From Kiritimatiellia bacterium (GTDB lineage Bacteria > Verrucomicrobiota > Kiritimatiellia > RFP12 > UBA3636): a stretch of 16,454 bases of DNA. Under the pieces are notes generated by a model. It did not search any database and was not told the origin of the DNA. It saw only the letters and a program-made list of their open reading frames with translations. The stretch lies in NCBI GenBank assembly GCA_017476965.1, contig JAFUXX010000225.1, positions 1-16,454 on the forward strand. The letters are read 5' to 3'. Positions 7,758-13,696 of this stretch are shown here, piece by piece. Positions within the stretch are counted from its first letter, which is position 1. Each line of letters begins with the position of its first letter. Both the position numbers and the translations under genes were made by a program.

Positions 7758-7786
7758 ATTATGGATTTTCCCGGCGGTTTTGTCAA
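7758..7786 (-). promoter_or_regulatory. Strong promoter for regulator 2, apparently leaderless
   Basis: Minus-strand consensus TTGACA (7786-7781), an exact 17-base spacer, and CATAAT (7763-7758, 5 of 6 to consensus). Only 8 bases separate the -10 from ATG 7749, so the mRNA should start within 1-2 bases of the AUG. The bases before ATG (CGGCGCAA) contain no Shine-Dalgarno. Confidence 0.7.
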
Positions 7787-7796
7787 ATCATTCTTG

Positions 7797-7824
7797 CCGC
7801 AAAATGGGAATATATGCTTCCGCA
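7797..7824. promoter_or_regulatory. Possible operator between regulator 2 and the lectin-GH5 operon
   Basis: Short direct repeats CCGCA at 7797-7801 and 7820-7824 are 23 bases apart, the same period as the repeat at the other operon. They are embedded in loosely similar contexts (CTTGCCGCA and CTTCCGCA). Overlapping is an imperfect dyad, AATGGGAA...TTCCGCATT (about 7803-7827). The patch is AT-richer than its surroundings and lies just upstream of the plus-strand -35. The individual matches are short, so this is tentative. Confidence 0.25.
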
Positions 7825-7832
7825 TTTACGGA

Positions 7833-7861
7833 TTGTTGCGCGGGTGTCCGTCTGGTATCCT
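7833..7861 (+). promoter_or_regulatory. Candidate promoter for the lectin-lectin-GH5 operon
   Basis: TTGTTG (7833-7838), a 17-base spacer, and TATCCT (7856-7861). Both hexamers are weak, consistent with activator dependence. It would give a leader of about 90 nt before ATG 7959. Confidence 0.4.
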
Positions 7862-7915
7862 GTTCGTGTGTTCGAAGCCGGGCTGGCGGCATTGCCGGGC
7901 CCGCGCGACTGCACG

Positions 7916-7934
7916 CCGCGGCAACCGGCCGCGG
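7916..7934 (+). promoter_or_regulatory. GC-rich hairpin in the 5' leader of the lectin-GH5 operon
   Basis: A perfect 7-bp stem CCGCGGC / GCCGCGG around loop AACCG. It ends 10 bases before the Shine-Dalgarno, the same distance as the hairpin of the minus-strand operon at 4539-4558. There is no following U-tract. A second, bulged hairpin may form just upstream (about 7880-7902). Confidence 0.5.
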
Positions 7935-7944
7935 AAGCAAATGC

Positions 7945-7951
7945 AAAGGAG
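7945..7951 (+). promoter_or_regulatory. Ribosome binding site fixing the start at 7959
   Basis: AAAGGAG lies 7 bases before ATG 7959. It rules out the earlier in-frame ATGs (from 7716), which would lie upstream of the predicted promoter and put a long polar stretch ahead of the signal peptide. Confidence 0.8.
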
Positions 7952-7958
7952 CGCAAAG

Positions 7959-10900
7959 ATGGACAAATTCGTCTCACGTATCCAGTCACTTGTCACGGCG
8001 GCGCTTGTCGCGCTGTGCGCCGCGGGAGCCGCCGCCAGGACGGTCTCCGTGTCTTCCGTCGCGGACGGCAACGCCACTCTGGCTTTCGGCGACGCCGACG
8101 GCTCCGCCTACACGCTCGCCCGCGGCTACGGCGCGGGCGACGGCGGCTCCGCGACCAACGCCTGGGACTCGTTCGAAATCCTCGGCACCGTCGCCGCCGA
8201 CGCAACCTCGCAGACCGTAGCCTTGCCCTCCGGCTGGGGCGTCACGGCGAAATCCCTGCGCTTCTTCCTGCTCGCGCCTGAGTCGCGCCCCTACGCCAAG
8301 CGCCTCGAATACATCGAGTCCTCCGGCTCGCAGTGGATCGACACCGAGGTCCGCGGAAAGGCCGGCGTGGAGGCCGAGATCGACGTCGCCTGCGTGACGA
8401 TGGGCGACAACACGGTGCTCGGCTGCCGCAAGGACGGCGGCGACACGCGCTTCTACCCCGTCCATTGGGCCAACAGCAAGTGGTGGAAGGGCTGGCTCCG
8501 CGGTGGCGTTTACTGGTCGCAGACCGCCGACATCGCCCTTGGAACGCGCTACCATGTCCGCTCCGTCTTCAAGAGCGGCGAACAGGCCTTCTACGTGGAC
8601 GGAGTGTCGAAGGGAACTCCGACAAGCGAAACCTCGACGTTCGATTCCGGTCTCGACATGTACCTCTTCGCCGCAAACCAATACGGCTCGGGAGTTTTCC
8701 AGCAGGCGAAGGCCCGCGTCTATGCGGCGAAGATCTGGCTCGACGGCGTCCTGCAGCGCGACTTCGTGCCGTGCGAGGACGAGAACGGCGAAGCCTGTCT
8801 CTACGATCTCGTTTCCGGGGAATACTTCCGCAACGGCGGCTCCGGCACCTTCGCCAAGGGCTCCGAAATGCCGGCGGGATTCACCGTGGCCGCCGCGTCC
8901 GCGGCCTGCAACTGGATATCCGCCAACACTCTCGTTGTCGAGGCGGGGTCTCCGACGTCCGTCATGTCCGGCGCCACCTACGACGCGGTGCTGCTGCGCG
9001 ACACGCTGGCCCTGCGCGGCGGAACGCTCGACACGCCTTCCGTCGTCGTGGACGGCGCGGCGGGAAGCCTCGACATCGACGGCGGGACGCTTCCGTCCAC
9101 GTCGCGCCTCGCCCTTTCTCCCGACCTCGCGACGGAGAACGAATACGCGACGGTCCTCGCCCTGCGCTCCGGCAAGACGACTCTCCAGGCGGCCACGAAC
9201 GCGAACCCGGCCGTCGCGGCGCGCATCCACTTCCTCGGCGGATCGATCGGCTGCACGTCGTTCTCCGGGACTCCGCTATGCTCGGCGAACGGCGGCAAGT
9301 GGATTCTCGAGGGGGCGCCTGGCTGGCCGATCCGCTTCGGGTCGCTAGGACTCCAGCGCATGTCCTGGCTCGCTGGCGACGGCTCCGTCGAAACGCGGGG
9401 CCACTGCGACGTCGTTTTCGACAGCGGCGACTACAACGCCGAGAACGACTGGCGCGGCACCGTTTACCTCAACAAGGGGAACACTGCCTGGAACCACACG
9501 GGCGACCTCGTCCTCTCCAATGCCGTGGACGTCGTATGCCGCGCCGACGACTGCCTGCCCTCCGGCCCGCAGACTGGCGGCATCCGCTTCACGTGGACGA
9601 ACCGCGCCGGACCGCCCCCGCCGCGCCTCGACCTGAACGGCCGTTCCGTCTCAGTGAACGGCATCCGCGGCACCGAGGGCTACGGCGTGACGAACTCCGC
9701 ATCCACCGTCGCGACGCTCCGCATCGGCGAGGGCGACACTGCCGGCTCCATCACGAACCTCGTTCTCTCCGGCGCCAACATCAACCTCGTGAAGCGCGGC
9801 GCCGAGACGAATGTCGTTTCACTCGGCGGCTCCGACATCGCCGCGCTTCGCGTCGAGGCCGGAACGCTCGTCGTGACCGGCGAAGCGGGGATGCGGCTTT
9901 CAGCCGCGTCCGTCACGGTCGCCGAAGACGCGACGCTCGTGATCGAGCGCACCGTCGTCGGCACCAGCACCTTCTCCGGCGACGGAGCCGTCGAGACGCT
10001 CGACGGAGGCACGCTGCAGATCACCTTCGGCGACAACGACCCGGCCGACACCCTCGTATGGGATGACCCCGAACTGCCCGAAGGGAACGCCTTCATCAAG
10101 GTCGGTTCCAACCGCGCCATCGTCCAGACGGCCGAAGCGCTTGACACCGACATCGACGTGCGCGACGGCTCTCTCGTCTTCTCCGGCCGCACCTGCACCA
10201 ACGAATGGTATCGATTTCTCTTCAACGGGTCTCAGTACCAGCAGTCCAACCAGATTGCCATCGGTGACCTGCGCGTCTATTCCGACACGACCGGTGCCGA
10301 AAACGTCGCAAAGGGCATCGGGAGCGGCGGCAACATCCTCGCCGCCGGAACCGACCCGGCGAATCTCGCGCCCGGCCAATGCGTCGCCCACTTCGCCACG
10401 ACGACGACGGTTCCTTCCGGACAGTCGGCCAATCTCTGGGACCTGCGCAACGCGTTTGACAATGACGCCTACAACGCCGTCCTGTCGGCCGGCACCTACT
10501 ACATCTACAACAACGCCTCGCAGACCTGGGTCGCGTTCCGCATGGCTGCCGGCAAGAACCGCGTCCAGTCATACCTGCCCGCCAAGGCGAGCGGCATCAC
10601 TTGGTACTGGCACCCGAGCGCCTGGCTCTTCGAGACGAGCCCCGACGGCGTGAACTGGCAGACGGTCGACACCCGCACCGGCGTCCTGACTTCCAGCGGC
10701 TACGGCGCGACGCCGTTCCCGATCAAGGGCTTCCTCGCCGACGGCGCGGCGGGCTTCGACCCGGCGGCGAACGTAAAGGTCGCCTCAGGCGCGACGCTCG
10801 ACGCATCGGGCGTCGCGGGCGGGCAGACGCTCTCGCGCCTCACGGTCGACATGTCCGCCGGCGGCGGCACGATCCGCGGCGTCACGATCGCCGAGGACGG

Positions 10901-11105
10901 CGTCCTCGACCTCGTGAACGTCCCGGCGGGGCTCTCACTGCACGACGCGACGATTCCCGTGACGCTGCTCGACGTAGCCGACGGCTCCAACTTCGCGTCA
11001 TGGACCGTCCTTTCCGACGGCGCCCCGGCCAAGACCGGCGTGCTGAAGTTCTCTGCCGGCGGATTGAGCCTCTTCGACGGCACCACCATCTTCTTCATCC
11101 AGTAA
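7959..11105 (+). CDS. Large secreted lectin-like protein: N-terminal repeat domain, concanavalin A-like domain, beta-solenoid with discoidin-like insert
   Basis: 1048 residues. Signal peptide at 1-27 (hydrophobic LVTAALVALCAAGAAA). Residues 28-108 are a beta-rich domain repeated in the next gene. Residues about 114-303 are a concanavalin A-like domain of the type that starts YIESSGSQWIDT and ends KIWLDGVLQRDFVPC then LYDLVSGEYFRNGGSGTF. A long beta-solenoid-like stretch follows; its part at about 402-570 is shared with the GH5 protein downstream. Residues about 748-915 resemble an F5/8 type C (discoidin) module: LRNAFDND, SAWLFETSPDGVNWQTVDT. The last ~85 residues (from LTVDMSAGGG) are also shared with the next gene. 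No sortase, PEP-CTERM or catalytic motif was seen. It is first in an operon with a second lectin and a GH5 enzyme. The probable role is glycan binding or adhesion at the surface; the ligand is unknown. Confidence 0.85.
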   Translation: MDKFVSRIQSLVTAALVALCAAGAAARTVSVSSVADGNATLAFGDADGSAYTLARGYGAGDGGSATNAWDSFEILGTVAADATSQTVALPSGWGVTAKSLRFFLLAPESRPYAKRLEYIESSGSQWIDTEVRGKAGVEAEIDVACVTMGDNTVLGCRKDGGDTRFYPVHWANSKWWKGWLRGGVYWSQTADIALGTRYHVRSVFKSGEQAFYVDGVSKGTPTSETSTFDSGLDMYLFAANQYGSGVFQQAKARVYAAKIWLDGVLQRDFVPCEDENGEACLYDLVSGEYFRNGGSGTFAKGSEMPAGFTVAAASAACNWISANTLVVEAGSPTSVMSGATYDAVLLRDTLALRGGTLDTPSVVVDGAAGSLDIDGGTLPSTSRLALSPDLATENEYATVLALRSGKTTLQAATNANPAVAARIHFLGGSIGCTSFSGTPLCSANGGKWILEGAPGWPIRFGSLGLQRMSWLAGDGSVETRGHCDVVFDSGDYNAENDWRGTVYLNKGNTAWNHTGDLVLSNAVDVVCRADDCLPSGPQTGGIRFTWTNRAGPPPPRLDLNGRSVSVNGIRGTEGYGVTNSASTVATLRIGEGDTAGSITNLVLSGANINLVKRGAETNVVSLGGSDIAALRVEAGTLVVTGEAGMRLSAASVTVAEDATLVIERTVVGTSTFSGDGAVETLDGGTLQITFGDNDPADTLVWDDPELPEGNAFIKVGSNRAIVQTAEALDTDIDVRDGSLVFSGRTCTNEWYRFLFNGSQYQQSNQIAIGDLRVYSDTTGAENVAKGIGSGGNILAAGTDPANLAPGQCVAHFATTTTVPSGQSANLWDLRNAFDNDAYNAVLSAGTYYIYNNASQTWVAFRMAAGKNRVQSYLPAKASGITWYWHPSAWLFETSPDGVNWQTVDTRTGVLTSSGYGATPFPIKGFLADGAAGFDPAANVKVASGATLDASGVAGGQTLSRLTVDMSAGGGTIRGVTIAEDGVLDLVNVPAGLSLHDATIPVTLLDVADGSNFASWTVLSDGAPAKTGVLKFSAGGLSLFDGTTIFFIQ
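8031..8860 (+). repeat. Copy 1 of a duplicated N-terminal plus lectin segment
   Basis: It aligns with about 11250-12060 at a constant offset of 3219 bases over at least the first 290 bases. Long exact tracts occur, for example 23 bases at 8319-8341 matching 11538-11560. It encodes the N-terminal beta domain and the concanavalin A-like domain. This points to intragenomic duplication rather than ancient homology alone. Confidence 0.75.
9160..9670 (+). repeat. Beta-solenoid module, copy in the lectin gene
   Basis: Its protein is clearly homologous to that of 15250-15780 in the GH5 gene. Shared blocks include GDG-VETRG-CDVVF, YNA-ND-RGTV, TAW-HTGD-VLSNAV and VVCRADDCLP. Confidence 0.75.
10897..10927 (+). 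repeat. Exact 31-base repeat marking a shared C-terminal domain (copy 1)
   Basis: Identical to 13477-13507. It encodes GVLDLVNVP near the C-terminus of both lectin-like proteins. The flanks also align as protein but diverge in DNA. Confidence 0.85.
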
Positions 11106-11108
11106 AAG

Positions 11109-11125
11109 GGAAGGCCGTGCCTTTC
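11109..11125 (+). promoter_or_regulatory. Small intercistronic hairpin
   Basis: GGAAGGC / GCCTTTC (one G-U pair) around loop CGT, 3 bases after the stop of the first lectin gene in the 66-base gap. It is not followed by a U-tract. It might protect or process the polycistronic mRNA, or be chance. Confidence 0.3.
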
Positions 11126-11157
11126 TCGGGATTTGCCTGATTCAGACTTCCACGACC

Positions 11158-11164
11158 AAAGGAA
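11158..11164 (+). promoter_or_regulatory. Ribosome binding site of the second lectin gene
   Basis: AAAGGAA lies 7 bases before ATG 11172. It selects this start over the in-frame ATG at 11133, which would have no signal peptide directly after it. Confidence 0.75.
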
Positions 11165-11171
11165 CACAACG

Positions 11172-13679
11172 ATGAACGAACACGCATCAGGTCACATCAT
11201 CCGCGGAGCGATTGCGGCAGCCTTCGCGTTCGCGGCCATGACGGAGAGCGCCGCCAGGACAGTATCCGTCGCTTCCGTTTCCGGCGAGAACGCCGTTCTT
11301 TCGTTCGGCGGCGCCGACGGCTCCGCCTACACGCTCGCCTGGGGCTACGGCGCGAGCGACGGCGGCTCAGCGACAAACGCCTGGGACGCGTTCGAGGTCA
11401 TCGGCTCCGTCGCCGCCGGCGACACCTCGCGCACCGTCGCCCTTCCCGCAGGATGGGGCAGCAGCGTTTCGCACGCCCGTTTCTTCCTCCTCGAACCCGA
11501 AATCCCCGCCGACGCCACACGGGTCGAATATCTCCAGTCCTCCGGCTCGCAGTGGATCGATACCAAGGTCCGGGGCAAGGTCGGCGTGGAGGCCGAGGTC
11601 GATTTTTCATGCACAACGGATGGCGATTCAACGATTCTTGGTAGCCGCAAGGATAGCGGCGACACGCGCTTCTATCCCGTTCACTGGAACTGGAAGAAGG
11701 TCGGAAACGCCTTTACGACTTGGGCATCCTACAAATCAAAAGCGGCAACTCTGGACACCCGGTATGTTGTCCGTTCAACGCTGAAAAACGGAGAACAGAC
11801 TTTTTCGGTGGATGGCGTTGCCGTTGGGACAGCAGGAATGATCGCCAACTCGCTCGATACAGGCAAGGACATGTATCTTTTCGCGGCAAACTATACCGAC
11901 AGATACCCCTTCAAAGGGAAAATCTATTCGGCCAAGATCTGGCTCGACGGCGACCTGAAGCGCGACTTCGTGCCGTGCCTCGACCCGGACGACGCTCCGG
12001 CAATGTATGATCGCGTCGAGAAGAAATACTTCTACAACGGTGGTTCCGGCGACCCGTTCGCGACGGGCGGCCCGCTCGCGACGCCCATCATCGTCACCGC
12101 ATCCACAGTATCCGTCTCTGCTGCGGAATACGGTGAGCCGGACGAATACCTCGACTACATCGAGGCGACGGGCGAGCAATACATCGACACCGGCGTCAAT
12201 GCCGCGACGGGACTCAAGGTCCGCGCCGACTTCTCGTGGGAGGGGACGATCGAAAACAGCACGGACTGGAGCCTTGTCGGCGCCCGTAAGGTCAACGACC
12301 GCATGCTGATGGTTCACATGTATCGGACAATGCCGTTCGTCGGCTACGGCACGAACTCGCGATGCAACCCCGCAAATGCATCCCACTACGCGAGCGGGAC
12401 GCGCGCGGAGGTCGTAGCGGACTTCTCCAATGCCGCCGCGATGGAATTCTACCAGCGCGGGAACAAGACTTTCGGATCGAGGGAACCCGCCGACACGTCC
12501 ATGGCACCATTCGCCGAGCAAGGTGCGGTCAATCTTGGCATCCCGCTATACCTCTTCGCGAACAACTACAACGGCACCGTTGACAACAAGGCCAAGGCAA
12601 AGCTCTACGAGCTCAAGATTCTGCGCGCGGACGGCAATGGCGGCTTTGATTTGGTGCGCCACTATCTTCCCGCGCGCAAGGGCGGTGTCGCCGGGCTTTA
12701 CGACAAGGCGACGGGCAAGTTCTGCGGCTCTGCCACGGCGACGCCCTTCAACGCGCCTTCGACTGCCCTGCCGCGTCCCGCGAAGACGCTCGCATGGGTG
12801 CAGTCCGATGGCGACAACGGAAGCCGCCGCCTTTGGCTCGACACCGGCGTCATCGCCAAGAGCGGCATCAGGAGCGACATCGATTTCACGCTCAAGGACA
12901 CGCCGACCGCCTCCAACGAGCGCGGCATCCTTGCCTCGCGCGGAGCGGCGGGCTCGGACACCCGCTTCTACCTGGCCTACCACTACCACGGTCACTTCAT
13001 CTACGGCTACAAGACCTTCTTTGATTCCTCCGTCGCCGCAACGAAAGACGGTCGCTACCGCATCGTCGGCTCGCTCGACGAAGGAGCGCAGTCGGTCACG
13101 GTGAACGACGCGGAACTCAACTCCGGTGCCTCCACCTCGACCGGCTACCTCAATGCCGGAAACACGCTCGCCCTCTTCTGCTACCGCGATTCATCCGGCA
13201 CCAGCTACCATTCGGCGATTCGGCTGTATTCTCTCAAACTGTGGGACGGCGACGAGGCGCTGCGCGACTATGTGCCATGCCTTGCGGACAACGGTCAGGC
13301 CGGCCTTTACGACCGCGTGACGGAGCGCGTCTTCTTCCCGGTTGCAAAAAATGCCGGCGCGACATCGGCGTTCTACCTCGACTCGGAAGTCGGCGTTGCC
13401 GAGACTGAGACCGTTTCTGCGATTACGGTCGATTGGACGAATGGTGCGATCCTGCTGGGCGCTCAAATCGCCACGAACGGCGTCCTCGACCTCGTGAACG
13501 TCCCGGCCGACGCGAAACTGGGCGGCGCAACGATTCCCCTGACGCTTCACCAGACGACTGATGCCGCGAACTTCGGCACCTGGACGCTCCGCGTCAACGG
13601 CGTGGCGAGCGGAGAGCTCATGCGCTGGAACGGCTCGAACCTCCGCGTCATCGCACCGCTGGCGATCACGGTTTGGTAG
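11172..13679 (+). CDS. Secreted protein with three concanavalin A-like lectin domains, paralogue of the upstream gene
   Basis: 835 residues. Signal peptide at about 1-28 (AIAAAFAFAAMTESAA). Residues 29-110 match the N-terminal domain of the preceding protein almost strand for strand. Three concanavalin A-like domains follow at about 117-300 (YLQSSGSQWIDTKV to KIWLDGDLKRDFVPC), 326-530 (YIEATGEQYIDTGV to LYDKATGKFCG) and 537-735 (AWVQSDGDNGSRRLWLDTGV to RDYVPCLADNGQAGLYDRV). The last ~90 residues share the C-terminal domain of the preceding protein (ATNGVLDLVNVPA) and end in a hydrophobic, aromatic tail. It lies 66 bases after the first lectin gene and 17 bases before the GH5 gene. Part of lectin domain 1 (about 11600-11950) is visibly less GC-rich than its surroundings. 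Likely a multivalent glycan-binding partner of the GH5 enzyme; the ligand is unknown. Confidence 0.85.
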   Translation: MNEHASGHIIRGAIAAAFAFAAMTESAARTVSVASVSGENAVLSFGGADGSAYTLAWGYGASDGGSATNAWDAFEVIGSVAAGDTSRTVALPAGWGSSVSHARFFLLEPEIPADATRVEYLQSSGSQWIDTKVRGKVGVEAEVDFSCTTDGDSTILGSRKDSGDTRFYPVHWNWKKVGNAFTTWASYKSKAATLDTRYVVRSTLKNGEQTFSVDGVAVGTAGMIANSLDTGKDMYLFAANYTDRYPFKGKIYSAKIWLDGDLKRDFVPCLDPDDAPAMYDRVEKKYFYNGGSGDPFATGGPLATPIIVTASTVSVSAAEYGEPDEYLDYIEATGEQYIDTGVNAATGLKVRADFSWEGTIENSTDWSLVGARKVNDRMLMVHMYRTMPFVGYGTNSRCNPANASHYASGTRAEVVADFSNAAAMEFYQRGNKTFGSREPADTSMAPFAEQGAVNLGIPLYLFANNYNGTVDNKAKAKLYELKILRADGNGGFDLVRHYLPARKGGVAGLYDKATGKFCGSATATPFNAPSTALPRPAKTLAWVQSDGDNGSRRLWLDTGVIAKSGIRSDIDFTLKDTPTASNERGILASRGAAGSDTRFYLAYHYHGHFIYGYKTFFDSSVAATKDGRYRIVGSLDEGAQSVTVNDAELNSGASTSTGYLNAGNTLALFCYRDSSGTSYHSAIRLYSLKLWDGDEALRDYVPCLADNGQAGLYDRVTERVFFPVAKNAGATSAFYLDSEVGVAETETVSAITVDWTNGAILLGAQIATNGVLDLVNVPADAKLGGATIPLTLHQTTDAANFGTWTLRVNGVASGELMRWNGSNLRVIAPLAITVW
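11250..12060 (+). repeat. Copy 2 of the duplicated N-terminal plus lectin segment
   Basis: Counterpart of 8031-8860. Identity is high at both ends (11313-11400, 11538-11620, 11934-11980) but falls in the middle, where base composition also changes. Confidence 0.7.
13477..13507 (+). repeat. Exact 31-base repeat marking a shared C-terminal domain (copy 2)
   Basis: Identical to 10897-10927, in the same reading frame and at the same distance from the gene end to within about ten codons. Confidence 0.85.
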
Positions 13680-13696
13680 GGGGGATTCGTTTCCCC
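13679..13696 (+). promoter_or_regulatory. Shine-Dalgarno of the GH5 gene inside a hairpin
   Basis: The G-run GGGGGGA (13679-13685), the only Shine-Dalgarno candidate, forms a perfect inverted repeat GGGGA / TCCCC (13681-13685 with 13692-13696, loop TTCGTT). The hairpin abuts ATG 13697. It begins one base after the stop codon of the upstream gene (13677-13679), so ribosomes finishing that gene could melt it. Confidence 0.5.

Noticed and set aside
6404..7825. N-terminal extension of the Fic-derived gene up to 7825
   Set aside because: The frame is open but runs through the regulator 2 coding region as Arg-rich shadow. Domain homology begins only after ATG 6403, and a promoter-like -10 precedes that ATG.
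7716..7958. Earlier starts (from 7716) for the first lectin gene
   Set aside because: They lie upstream of the candidate promoter and lack a Shine-Dalgarno. ATG 7959 has AAAGGAG at 7 bases and is followed at once by a signal peptide.
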